Below are positions 51,511 through 59,991 of a stretch of 64,000 nucleotides of DNA, one piece after another. The stretch comes from Candidatus Zymogenus saltonus (lineage in GTDB: Bacteria; Desulfobacterota; Zymogenia; Zymogenales; Zymogenaceae), in NCBI GenBank assembly GCA_016929395.1, contig JAFGIX010000054.1, positions 124,001-188,000 on the forward strand. Direction: 5' to 3'. How positions within the stretch are numbered: the first letter of the stretch is position 1; each line of letters begins with the position of its first letter. A program made the translations under genes and the position numbers. Below the pieces are notes generated by a model. That model was given only the letters and a program-made list of their open reading frames with translations, was not told the DNA's origin and made no database searches.

Positions 51511-51751
51511 AAAAAGGCTTAAGCATCGCGAATTATTAAAAAGGCTAAAAAAATTTGGTGTTATTGAAGATAAAAGTCGAGGGAAAGGAAGCGAGTGTTT
51601 ACTTTTTATAGATCGGGGATTTAAAGGAAAAATTCAAGGACCGCAAACTCCCATTAAATATCGTGGTGAAAATACAGAATATAGTATTAAAGTAATCGAT
51701 TCAATAATACGTACATTTAACATAGATCCTGATGAATTTTGGTCAAATTAA
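51503..51751 (+). CDS. HicA-like toxin variant
   Basis: An 82-residue basic protein with a double-stranded-RNA-binding-like fold: RELLKRLKKFGVIEDKSRGKGSECLLFID. Canonical HicA has GSH with catalytic His; here it is GSE, so the usual mRNA-interferase His is missing. The DPDEFW C-terminal motif is common in HicA-like proteins of Deltaproteobacteria. The start is a TTG inside the end of the antitoxin gene (8-bp overlap). Whether this variant cuts RNA is uncertain. It abuts the convergent radA gene (8 bp apart). Confidence 0.7.
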   Translation: MRKKRLKHRELLKRLKKFGVIEDKSRGKGSECLLFIDRGFKGKIQGPQTPIKYRGENTEYSIKVIDSIIRTFNIDPDEFWSN

Positions 51752-51759
51752 TCCTTTTT

Positions 51760-53178
51760 TTATTGACAGTTTCTCTTCCCGCCCCCCTCTCCCCCCTTTT
51801 TAAAGAGAGCTTCGATAAGCTCTCCGATACTTTTTATCCCGTGAACCTCGATGCCGGAAGGCACCTCAGGCTCACCGGCGTTCCTCTTCGGAACCACGGC
51901 CCTCGTAAATCCCAGCTTTTTGGCCTCCGAGATCCTCTTTCCCCCCTGGGAAACCCCCCTCACCTCTCCCGAAAGTCCCACCTCCCCAAATACCACTGTA
52001 TCCGCCGGAACGGCGACGTCGAGGTAGCTCGAAACGAGGGAGGCCGCGAGGGCGGCGTCCAAGGCCGGCTCGTTAATCTTTATTCCCCCCGCCACGTTGA
52101 CGAATATGTCGTGATTTGATAGCTCGATTCTCCCCTTCTTCTCTATGATCGCCGCCATGATGTTTACCCTGTTGTAGTCTATCCCCATCGAGGTGCGCCT
52201 GGGGACGGCGAGGGGGCTCGGGGTCACGAGGGACTGAACCTCCACGAGAAGGGTTCTTGTTCCCTCCAATGCCGAGGTCACCGCGGACCCTGGCTCGGAC
52301 TCCACCCTCTCCGAGAGGAAAAAGCCGGTCGGATCGGCAACCTCGAAAAGCCCCCCCTCCCTCATCTCGAAGACGCCCACCTCGTCCGTCGGGCCGAAGC
52401 GGTTCTTGTGGGCCTTTAGAATTCTGTAGGGATATTCAGCCCCCCCCTCGAAATAAAGGACCGTATCCACGAGGTGCTCCAGGACCTTCGGGCCGGCGAT
52501 GGAGCCATCCTTCGTGATGTGCCCTACGAGGAGCACGGCGATCCCCTGCTCCTTTGCCATCGATGTAAGGAGGTGGGCCACAGTCCTCAGCTGGCTCACG
52601 CTTCCGGGGGTCGACTCCACAAGGTCGGTCGAGGTCGTCTGGATCGAGTCGACAACTACGACCATTGGTGTGAGGTCTGAAATGGCGTCCAGTATTTCCT
52701 CGAGGTTTGTGGAAAAGAGTACCAAAAAACTCTTCTCATCGACCCCGAGCCTCGCCCCCCGCATCTTGAGCTGGGCGGAAGACTCCTCTCCGGTCACGTA
52801 GAGGGATTTGACGCCCGCCTTCGCGAGGTTACCGAGCATCTGCATGAGGAGGGTCGTCTTGCCGACCCCCGGGTCTCCCCCGACGAGGACCACGGAGCCT
52901 TTTACTAATCCGCCGCCGAGGACGCCGTTCAGCTCCCCGATCTTAACATCGAGCCTCTCAACATCCCCGATGTCTACGGCGGAGAGGTAGAGGGTCTTTT
53001 TCCCCCCCGCGCGTGTTCCCATCCCGCTTTCCGATCCCCTGGGTCTTGGGGAGACGACCTCCTCGACTATGGTGTTCCACTCGCCGCAACCGGGGCATTT
53101 GCCCGCCCACTTCGGAAGCACCTGTCCGCAGGATTGACAGACATAGCAGATTTTTGTGTTCTTATCCTTCTTTGCCAT
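51760..53178 (-). CDS. radA: DNA repair protein RadA
   Basis: A 472-residue RadA/Sms branch-migration ATPase acting in recombination. Order of parts: N-terminal zinc finger (CYVCQSCGQVLPKWAGKCPGC, about residues 11-31), RecA-like ATPase with Walker A GGDPGVGKTTL (about 96) and Walker B MVVVVDSIQT, the RadA-specific KNRFG (about 260), and a C-terminal Lon-protease-like domain (PADTVVFGEVGLSGEVRGV). Slightly longer than many homologues because of a Ser/Gly-rich linker after the zinc finger. Convergent with the hicBA-like module. Confidence 0.96.
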   Translation of the reverse strand: MAKKDKNTKICYVCQSCGQVLPKWAGKCPGCGEWNTIVEEVVSPRPRGSESGMGTRAGGKKTLYLSAVDIGDVERLDVKIGELNGVLGGGLVKGSVVLVGGDPGVGKTTLLMQMLGNLAKAGVKSLYVTGEESSAQLKMRGARLGVDEKSFLVLFSTNLEEILDAISDLTPMVVVVDSIQTTSTDLVESTPGSVSQLRTVAHLLTSMAKEQGIAVLLVGHITKDGSIAGPKVLEHLVDTVLYFEGGAEYPYRILKAHKNRFGPTDEVGVFEMREGGLFEVADPTGFFLSERVESEPGSAVTSALEGTRTLLVEVQSLVTPSPLAVPRRTSMGIDYNRVNIMAAIIEKKGRIELSNHDIFVNVAGGIKINEPALDAALAASLVSSYLDVAVPADTVVFGEVGLSGEVRGVSQGGKRISEAKKLGFTRAVVPKRNAGEPEVPSGIEVHGIKSIGELIEALFKKGGEGGGKRNCQ

Positions 53179-53315
53179 TTAACCTTATTTTTTCTGTATT
53201 GCCGGATTGATACCAAATAAATATTTTGAGGTTTTTCGCTGTCTTCCCGCGGTGTCAATTGGGCGGTTCTCCAAGCAATCTTATCCGGCCCGTCTCATCG
53301 TACTTCACCGGCCCC

Positions 53316-54416
53316 TCACTTAACGGCGTAGAGACAACCGTCCCCGCTGCCGAAGTAGACGACCCCCTCCCTGACCACGGGCGTGGAGCTGATGTAGCCC
53401 CCGGTTCTGTAGCGCCATATCTCCTTTCCGGTCGGCGCCTCCAGGGCGACGAGGCTCCCCTCGGAGCTTCCCACGTAGACTATCCCGCCGCCCACGACGG
53501 GCGATGTCTGGATTCTCCCGGGAACCTTCACGCTCCATATCTCTTTTCCGCTTCTTTCCCTTACGGCGTAGAGCTTTCCGTTGGTTCCGGCTACGTAAAC
53601 CACGCCGTTAACCATCCCAGGGGCCATGAGCACCTTGCCCCCCACGTTGAACCGCCACCTTTCCTTTCCCCATCTTGCGTTAAGGGCGTAGAGATAACCC
53701 CCCTCCGTCCCGAAGTAGATCGACGCTCCGACGGCTCCCACGGAGAGGGCCGGGGATGAAACGGCCTTTCTTCCAGCATCGAACCGCCACGACATCTTTT
53801 TCGTTCCGCCGTCGACGGCGATCATATCGCCCTTCGTGTTTCCCGCATAGACGAGGCCGAGGTTGATCTTGGGGTCCGATTCAAGTCCGCCGCCGACGTT
53901 CAGCCGCCAGATCTCCTCTCCCGTATTCGAGTCGGCTGCGTAGAGGTTGCCGTCGCAGCTCCCGAAGTAGACCGCCCCGCCCCAGACGGCCGGCGACGAC
54001 CTGACCATCCCCTCCGTCTCGAAGCGCCAGGCGAACTTCCCGTTAAGGGCCCCAATCGCGTAGAGGTTGTTGTCGTCACATCCAACGTAGACCTTGTCTT
54101 TGGACACTTTGGGGCCCGAGCGGACCCGATCCCCCATCATATGGCGCCACACCTCCCGCCCACTCTTCATATCGACCGCGTAGAGCCTGCCGTCGTCGCT
54201 GCCGACATAGATGACGTTTCCCGATATAGTCGGGGAGGAGTTTATCGGTCCCTTCGTCTTGAATCTCCAGAGGACCATAAGCCCGATGGAGCTCTCCCCG
54301 GAGCCGGGCGGGGTGTGTCCGCAACCTTGGGACAGGAGGATTATTGCAGCAATCGCCGCCGCCTTGAAAAAGGGAGAGATTACCCCGAATCTCCTAATAT
54401 CTGTAAAACGGTTCAA
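53316..54416 (-). CDS. PQQ-like beta-propeller repeat lipoprotein
   Basis: A 366-residue lipoprotein: signal peptide with lipobox LLSQGC (Cys about residue 32), then about seven repeats of the form SSPTISGNVIYVGSDDGRLYAVD / GREVW. These are PQQ_2 type blades of a beta-propeller, as in BamB. It may be a BamB-like outer-membrane assembly factor or an unrelated scaffold; the propeller is unaccompanied by other bam genes. Internal repeats explain the many out-of-frame open frames here. It lies 137 bp after radA's start on the same strand. Confidence 0.9.
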   Translation of the reverse strand: MNRFTDIRRFGVISPFFKAAAIAAIILLSQGCGHTPPGSGESSIGLMVLWRFKTKGPINSSPTISGNVIYVGSDDGRLYAVDMKSGREVWRHMMGDRVRSGPKVSKDKVYVGCDDNNLYAIGALNGKFAWRFETEGMVRSSPAVWGGAVYFGSCDGNLYAADSNTGEEIWRLNVGGGLESDPKINLGLVYAGNTKGDMIAVDGGTKKMSWRFDAGRKAVSSPALSVGAVGASIYFGTEGGYLYALNARWGKERWRFNVGGKVLMAPGMVNGVVYVAGTNGKLYAVRERSGKEIWSVKVPGRIQTSPVVGGGIVYVGSSEGSLVALEAPTGKEIWRYRTGGYISSTPVVREGVVYFGSGDGCLYAVK

Positions 54417-54546
54417 TATTGAATATGAGTTTAAAAAAGTTGCTTTAAAAAAAGGATATGTAAACCCAATTCGCGCTTTGCGTTCACAAGGGGGATTTAA
54501 CCGAAACGTCTTCGGGCAATTTCATTAATATTCTAAGGACAAAATC

Positions 54547-55353
54547 CTAAGGGGCATCGGTGTTTATGGACAGCATCGACTTGTCTCTCAGGGTTCCCCT
54601 GACCTTTTGAAACTCGTTTAAAAGGGCGTCCACGGTGAGCTTGTCCCTCTCGGCCCCCTTCGCATCGAGGATTATATTCCCCTGGTGCATCATGATAAGG
54701 CGGTTCCCGATCGCCAGCGCCTGGGTCATGTTGTGGGTGACCATGATGGTCGTAAGGCCGTACTTTTCGACTATCATCTTGGTGATCTCCATCACCTGCT
54801 GGGCGGTCTTCGGATCCAGGGCGGCGGTATGCTCGTCCAAAAGGAGCACCTTCGGCTCGTTAAGGGTGGCCATAAGGAGTGTCAGCGACTGGCGCTGGCC
54901 GCCGGAGAGGAGGCCCACCTTATCCTTGAGGCGGTTTTCCAGCCCCAGATCCAGGAGCTTGAGGTGTGAGCGAAAAAGATCCCGCTTCGTCCTGGTGACC
55001 CCCATCTTGAGCAGCCTCATCCTCCCCCTGGAGAGGGCCATCGAGAAGTTCTCCTCGATGGTCATGGAGGCCGCGGTCCCCATCATCGGATCTTGAAAGA
55101 CCCTGCCGATAAAGGCCGCCCTGCTGAATTCCTTCAAAGGGGTGACATCAACCCCGTCGATCACGATCCTCCCGGAATCGGGGCGGTAGACGCCGGCGAT
55201 CAGGTTTAGCAGCGTGGACTTTCCAGCCCCGTTAGACCCTATCACCGTGATGAAGTCGGACTTCTTTATATTGAGATCGACCTTGTCTATGGCGAGGTTT
55301 TCGTTTACGCTGTCTATATTGAAGATCTTCCTCAATCCCCTGATCTTTATCAT
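54547..55353 (-). CDS. ABC transporter ATP-binding protein (ABC_sub_bind system)
   Basis: A 268-residue ABC ATPase. Walker A GSNGAGKSTLL (about residues 38-48), signature LSGGQRQSLTL (about 150), Walker B KVLLLDEHTAALDP, and H-loop VTHNM are intact. Its start codon directly adjoins the permease stop codon upstream, so the two are translationally coupled. With the permease and the periplasmic binding protein it forms an importer resembling TrpXYZ-type or other ABC_sub_bind systems; the substrate is not evident. Confidence 0.93.
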   Translation of the reverse strand: MIKIRGLRKIFNIDSVNENLAIDKVDLNIKKSDFITVIGSNGAGKSTLLNLIAGVYRPDSGRIVIDGVDVTPLKEFSRAAFIGRVFQDPMMGTAASMTIEENFSMALSRGRMRLLKMGVTRTKRDLFRSHLKLLDLGLENRLKDKVGLLSGGQRQSLTLLMATLNEPKVLLLDEHTAALDPKTAQQVMEITKMIVEKYGLTTIMVTHNMTQALAIGNRLIMMHQGNIILDAKGAERDKLTVDALLNEFQKVRGTLRDKSMLSINTDAP

Positions 55354-56298
55354 TTATCGCCCCCCCCCTCTCCTAAAGGCCCCTATCTTCACCTTTTCTC
55401 TCACGGTCGGAAACATCAGGGCGAACACTACCAGTATCGCCGTTATCAGCTTCAGGTCGCTGGGACTGATCACGAATCCGCCTATTCTGAGGGAGAGGGC
55501 AAAGGCGATTGCCAGTCGGTAAATGATGGAGCCTATTACGACGCCCAGGGTGGCCCTGAAGACCGTCATCTCCCCGAGAAGGGCCTCCCCGATAATCACG
55601 GACGCAAGCCCCGCAACGATGGTCCCGACCCCCATCGTGACGTCGGCGAGTCCCTGATCCTGGGCGACCAGCGCCCCGCAGAGGGCCACAAGCCCGTTGG
55701 AGAGGGCGACCCCCAGCATGATCGTCATGTGCGTGTTCACCCCCTGGGCGCGGATCATATTCTCGTTATCGCCGGTGGCCCTCAGCGCAAGCCCGAGGTC
55801 GGTGTGGAGAAAGAGATCGAGGATGATTTTTATGCCGACCACTATAAGTGCGAAAATAGTCAGCGAGAGGGCGACTCCCAAAAATCTTTCGTTCACCCCA
55901 AGCAAGCTCATTATTTTTGTTGCCCTGGGGAAGAGATCGAATATCGTTATCTGATTGATGAAGGGGATGTTCGGCTTGCCCATGATCCTGATGTTTATGG
56001 AGTAGAGGGCGATCATCGTCAGGATAGAGGCGAGGAGGTTCAGAATTTTCAGCTTCGTGGAGAGAAACGCGGTGACGAATCCGGCGGCCATACCGGCGGC
56101 GAAGGCTACGGGGAGGGTAAAGAATGGGTTCAGGCCCTTTGTAATCATGACCGCCGCAACCGCGGCTCCTAAGGGAAGGCTCCCGTCCACGGTGAGATCG
56201 GGGAAGTCGAGGACGCGAAATGTTAGATAGACGCCCAGCGCCATCAGGGCGTAGACAAGACCCTGAGAGAGGGCTCCCAATACCGCATATAGAGACAA
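55354..56298 (-). CDS. ABC transporter permease (ABC_sub_bind system)
   Basis: A 314-residue inner-membrane permease of the BPD_transp_2 type with about eight to nine helices (ALMALGVYLTFRVLDFPDLTVDGSLPLGAAVAAVMI at the N-terminus spread over residues 15-50, TVGTIVAGLASVIIGEALLGEMT near 235). The conserved G-N-E ...RAxG region (LALRATGDNENMIRAQGV) is the coupling loop. The gene sits directly before the ATPase gene without any gap and 560 bp after the binding-protein gene, with a strong hairpin between, so the binding protein is probably made in excess. Confidence 0.93.
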   Translation of the reverse strand: MSLYAVLGALSQGLVYALMALGVYLTFRVLDFPDLTVDGSLPLGAAVAAVMITKGLNPFFTLPVAFAAGMAAGFVTAFLSTKLKILNLLASILTMIALYSINIRIMGKPNIPFINQITIFDLFPRATKIMSLLGVNERFLGVALSLTIFALIVVGIKIILDLFLHTDLGLALRATGDNENMIRAQGVNTHMTIMLGVALSNGLVALCGALVAQDQGLADVTMGVGTIVAGLASVIIGEALLGEMTVFRATLGVVIGSIIYRLAIAFALSLRIGGFVISPSDLKLITAILVVFALMFPTVREKVKIGAFRRGGGR

Positions 56299-56462
56299 AT
56301 CATATCCTTAGACTAAATACCAAATAGTAGGACATATAAGTATAATTAATATAACAGATAAAAGAAAATACCGAAACATATAAAAAACAATGGATAGACA
56401 ATTTATATTTTTCAAGGCACTCTCATATGATTTTTGATAGCCCCCCTTTTTGTGAATGCAAA

Positions 56463-56487
56463 GGGTGGGGGGGATTTCCCCCCACCC
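56463..56487 (-). terminator. intercistronic hairpin between binding protein and permease genes
   Basis: Perfect 10-bp stem GGGTGGGGGG (56463-56472) with CCCCCCACCC (56478-56487), 5-nt loop. On the minus strand only a short T stretch follows, so it may act as a partial terminator or as an mRNA 3'-end stabiliser, giving more binding protein than permease. The rest of the 560-bp gap has no gene; from about 56,600 it is A/C-rich. Confidence 0.6.
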
Positions 56488-56599
56488 CCAAATATTTAAA
56501 CTACGCCTAAAATCCCCCGTCCCCCTTTTTACGTCAACCAATCGGATTTGATATCCTTACCAAGATTAATCGGAAATCGTTTAATTGGTCAATCGGGGC

Positions 56600-56820
56600 G
56601 CATCGGTAAGAGCCTCTGATCCAATATGCCCGGCTCAACAAAGCCAGCCGGTTAAGTCCGGCCAATCAAGGCCGGGCAGCTTAAAACAAACTAATCAAAA
56701 CTAAATACAAGCTGATCGCAATACGACCGACTCGCCATACAAAACAGATCAAAAACAACTAATCTGCCCAACTGTTCAGAACCAACGACCAACTAACCAA
56801 AGCCAACCGGTCTGAGAGGT
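56600..56820. other. A/C-rich low-complexity spacer
   Basis: The plus strand is unusually rich in A and C, with recurring CAACCAA, ACCAAC and CAAAAC words, inside the gap between the permease and binding-protein genes. No frame is convincing. The strand bias makes the minus-strand transcript G/U-rich. Confidence 0.5.
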
Positions 56821-56861
56821 ATCGAAGGAAACGGCCCGCTTTTTAAAGCTGGCGCAATTCG

Positions 56862-57839
56862 TTACTCGACGATCTTGTCGGCCCTATCTACCAGGGCCTT
56901 CGGAAGCTCTATTCCCATCTCGGCGGCTGCACCGGGATTCACATAGAGGAGCAGGTCCTCGAGCGATTCGGTGGGCATCGTGCCGGGGTCTTTCCCCTCT
57001 AATATCTCTATCGCCATCCTGCCGGTCTGCTTTCCAAGCCTGTAGTAGTCAATGGCGATGGCGGCCACGGCTCCCCTGGGGACCGAGTCCACGTCCGCGG
57101 CGAAGAGCGGGATGTCGTTATCCTTGCAGACCTTGGTTACCGACTCAAAGGCCGAGACAACTGTGTTGTCCGTCGGGATGTGGATTGCGTCCACCTTTCC
57201 CACGAGGCTTTCGGCCGCCGAGAGCACCTCGCCGGAGTTGGATGCCGTGGCCTCTACGACCTCGAAGCCGAGCTTGGCCGCCTCTTCCTTGGCCTGCTTC
57301 AGGGACGTCAGGGAGTTGGCCTCGCCGGCGTTATAAATGAAGCCGAGGTTCTTTATCTCGGGAATTACCTCTTTGATAAGCTCAAACTGCCTGTCGACCG
57401 GCGACAGGTCTGTAGTCCCCGTGACGTTCTTGCCGCCGCCCTCGAGGCTCGCCACAAGGCCCGCTCCAACGGGGTCGGTAACGGCCGAGAAAACGATTGG
57501 AATCTCGGTTGTCGCCTCCACCATCACCTGGGATGTGGGGGTCGCTATTGTCAGGATGAGGTTCGGATTCATTCCCACGAGCTTGTCCGCAATGAGCTTT
57601 GCCGTGCTCATATCGCCCTGGGCGATGTTGACGTCGTACTTTACGTTCTCACCCTCTTTATAACCGTTCTCGTTAAGGTAGTCGATAAAGCCTTTACGGA
57701 CCGCATCAAGGGCCGGATGCTCAACGATCTGCGAAATGCCGATGACGACCGGTTTTTTCTCGGGAGCGCAACCCGTAAGCCCGACAAACAAGGTTGCGGA
57801 AACGGCCGCCGCTAAAAGAATTACCAGTAACTTTTTCAT
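56862..57839 (-). CDS. ABC transporter substrate-binding lipoprotein (ABC_sub_bind family)
   Basis: A 325-residue periplasmic binding protein of PF04392. The signal peptide ends in the lipobox VGLTGC (Cys about residue 24). Family marks: VIGISQIVEHPALDAVRKGF, ATPTSQVMVEATTEIPIVFSAVTDPVGAGLV, and HIPTDNTVVSAFESV. Characterised relatives bind aromatic amino acids or remain uncharacterised, so the ligand is open. AGGAGG-like GGAGGT lies eight bases before the ATG and a TTGACG/TATTTA promoter about 120 bp upstream. First gene of the importer group. Confidence 0.93.
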   Translation of the reverse strand: MKKLLVILLAAAVSATLFVGLTGCAPEKKPVVIGISQIVEHPALDAVRKGFIDYLNENGYKEGENVKYDVNIAQGDMSTAKLIADKLVGMNPNLILTIATPTSQVMVEATTEIPIVFSAVTDPVGAGLVASLEGGGKNVTGTTDLSPVDRQFELIKEVIPEIKNLGFIYNAGEANSLTSLKQAKEEAAKLGFEVVEATASNSGEVLSAAESLVGKVDAIHIPTDNTVVSAFESVTKVCKDNDIPLFAADVDSVPRGAVAAIAIDYYRLGKQTGRMAIEILEGKDPGTMPTESLEDLLLYVNPGAAAEMGIELPKALVDRADKIVE

Positions 57840-57957
57840 TAATCTTTACCTCCATTTTTTAGGAAAGCTTTAAAAAAATCCCTCAAACGGCGTTTGATTG
57901 CCGAATGATGCTGTAAAAGGGGCTCGATATAGGGGAAAACCGCCCCTTAAACTATTT

Positions 57958-58036
57958 TAAATAACATAAATATTGCTTATCGTCAAGAGAAAACGTTGGA
58001 GAAAAGCTTGACTAAAAAGATATGATACAGTATTAT
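57958..58036. promoter_or_regulatory. divergent promoters for the ABC importer and the TPR protein
   Basis: Minus strand: TTGACG (57981-57986), 17-bp spacer, TATTTA (57958-57963), reading into the binding-protein gene. Plus strand: TTGACT (58008-58013), 17-bp spacer, TATTAT (58031-58036), reading toward the TPR gene with a leader of about 240 nt in which no other feature is clear. Confidence 0.65.
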
Positions 58037-58279
58037 TCTATAAGCCCCTGAAGAGTTTTGGGAGTTTAATAAGGCTGATGAAGAGAGGAAATATCTATTT
58101 CCGTTTCCCTATTTCCCGAGGTGAAAAGGGCTTCCCAGCATAGTTGATGACCTCTTTGGCGGATTATGTTGTTTTTCGGGGAATATTTTATCCACATGTT
58201 GTGTATAGATTTGTGGATAACCACCAAATGTAGAGTTAAGTATTTAATTTTATTGAATCTTTTTACTTAGGTGCATTGC

Positions 58280-58744
58280 ATGAAACGAATTTTTCTACCG
58301 GCCGTTGTGATCTTTATCTTAACCGGCTTTACCGCGGCCGTTGCCTCGGATGCGTCGGATACCTACGACAAGGCCCTGAGAGACTTCAAAAGGGGTCAAT
58401 ATGAGCAAGCCATCGAGGGATTTACGAAGGTGATAAAGCTCGGCTTTGAGGGGGACGAGAGGACCAGCTCGAACATCCTGGCCGTCTATTTTCAGCGGGG
58501 AATCTGCTACAAGAAACTTCACAACTGGGATAAGGCCCTCGACGATTTCTCCCTCGTTATTGGATTTTCCCCCACGGACGCCCAGGCCTACTACGAGCGG
58601 GCCGGCTGCTACAAGATGATTGGGGACGAAAAGAACGCGAAGCTCGATCAAGGCAAGGCCTGCGATCTGGACGATAATTACTGCGATGAAAAGATGTTGA
58701 TGGAAAAGCGGGAGAAGAAGGAAAAAGAGAAGTGGTGGAAATAG
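58280..58744 (+). CDS. small exported TPR-repeat protein
   Basis: A 154-residue protein with a signal peptide (to about residue 23, ending AAVAS) and about three TPR units (YDKALRDFKRGQYEQAIEGF, AVYFQRGICYKKLHNWDKAL, AYYERAGCYKMIGDEKNAK), then a highly charged C-terminal helix (KREKKEKEKWWK). It probably acts as a periplasmic scaffold. The start is the ATG at 58280 with TAGGTG upstream; a GTG 9 bp earlier is possible. It stands alone before a gene-free, G-rich spacer. Confidence 0.85.
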   Translation: MKRIFLPAVVIFILTGFTAAVASDASDTYDKALRDFKRGQYEQAIEGFTKVIKLGFEGDERTSSNILAVYFQRGICYKKLHNWDKALDDFSLVIGFSPTDAQAYYERAGCYKMIGDEKNAKLDQGKACDLDDNYCDEKMLMEKREKKEKEKWWK

Positions 58745-58807
58745 TCCGGCGGGGGGGGGGCAGGAATAGTACGGCAGGGAGGGGGATAATCCGGCAGAGG
58801 GGGAAGG
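58742..58807. repeat. three imperfect G-rich tandem repeats
   Basis: Three units of about 20-25 bp, each TAGTCCGGC-like followed by a long G run (starting near 58742, 58767 and 58787). The four or more G runs on the plus strand could form a quadruplex. They begin at the stop codon of the TPR gene; the remaining spacer to 59196 is G-rich and shows no gene. Confidence 0.6.
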
Positions 58808-59196
58808 AATGATCAGATATTGGGGGCAGTAATAACAGGGGGGACGGCAATAAGTGTTTTCCCTCGTCCGGGTAACTGAAGAACCGTGTTTGGTTAAGAT
58901 GGCGGTGGGCGGTGACGGTATTTCAGCAATACGCGGGGCTGTGGAATCGGGCATCCGGAAAAGAAGAGATCGCTCCTTATCGGTGGAGGTCGGGGCAGGT
59001 CGGGGGATTGTGGGGGATAGCGAATAAAACGCTTTTTTAGAGCGAACGACTCGGTGGTTTGAAGCGGGTCACAAAAAGGAGATGGGGGTTGGGAGAAAGG
59101 GGATTGGTGTTGTAGGGCAGCGATCTTTAAATGACGGTCAAATATTTTGCGGTTAGGAAGCAATAACGGAAAAGAAAAAAGAAAGGTACCGACAAG

Positions 59197-59766
59197 ATGG
59201 CGGTTATCGGCATATCAAGGGAAGATGCCCTTGATCTTGTGAAATCGCGGCTCGAAAACGAGGCGCTGGTTAAGCACTGTCTCGCCACCGAGGCGATCAT
59301 GCGGGCCCTCGCGGAAAAGATGGGGGCGGACCCGGATACATGGGGGATCGCCGGCCTCCTCCACGACCTCGACTACAACGAGACGAAAGAGACGCCCGAG
59401 AGGCACACCCTCATAACCGAGGAGATATTGGCGGAAAAGGGGGTGAGCCCCGAGATCATCGACGCGATCAAGAGCCATAACGCGGAGATGCTCGGGATAT
59501 CGAGGTCAACGGACTTCCACTTCGCAATAACCTGCGCCGAAAATATCACCGGCCTGATAGTCGCCACGGCATTGGTAATGCCGGACAAGAAGATCGCCTC
59601 CGTCAAAACGAAGTCGGTCACGAAGAGGATGAAGGAGAAACACTTTGCCAGGTCCGTCAGCAGGGAGGGGATAATGTTCTGTGAAGAGATAAATATACCC
59701 CTTCCCGAGTTTGTCGAGATCAGCCTCTCCGCCATGGGCGGGATCTCGGACGACCTGGGACTTTAA
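59197..59766 (+). CDS. HD-domain (HDIG) phosphohydrolase-like protein
   Basis: A 189-residue protein with an HD fold: VKHCLATEAIMRAL supplies the first His (about residue 26), GIAGLLHDLDYNE the HD pair (about 55), and later HTLITEEIL and IKSHNAE the further His ligands. HDIG proteins are metal-dependent phosphohydrolases acting on nucleotides or similar; the small, single-domain form has no assigned substrate. No membrane segment. AAAGG lies upstream of the ATG. It stands between a TPR protein and the CHAT-like gene. Confidence 0.88.
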   Translation: MAVIGISREDALDLVKSRLENEALVKHCLATEAIMRALAEKMGADPDTWGIAGLLHDLDYNETKETPERHTLITEEILAEKGVSPEIIDAIKSHNAEMLGISRSTDFHFAITCAENITGLIVATALVMPDKKIASVKTKSVTKRMKEKHFARSVSREGIMFCEEINIPLPEFVEISLSAMGGISDDLGL

Positions 59767-59991
59767 GGGCCCCGGACTTGTTTTTCTTCGGCTTGCCATT
59801 AGGTTCACTGAACGTTGAGTCGAAAGAGCGTGGTTTGCGTGGTTTGGCGGTTTGTGGGATCGTTTTTGACATTCAACAACCCCTTTGAAAATAGTAACCT
59901 GTAGAGGGAATCCCCGAAAGTTGCAGAGAAAAAGCCCGCTTCAAATGGAGTCATTTTTTTATAGGTAAGATTGCCTAATCTCTTTTCGAGA

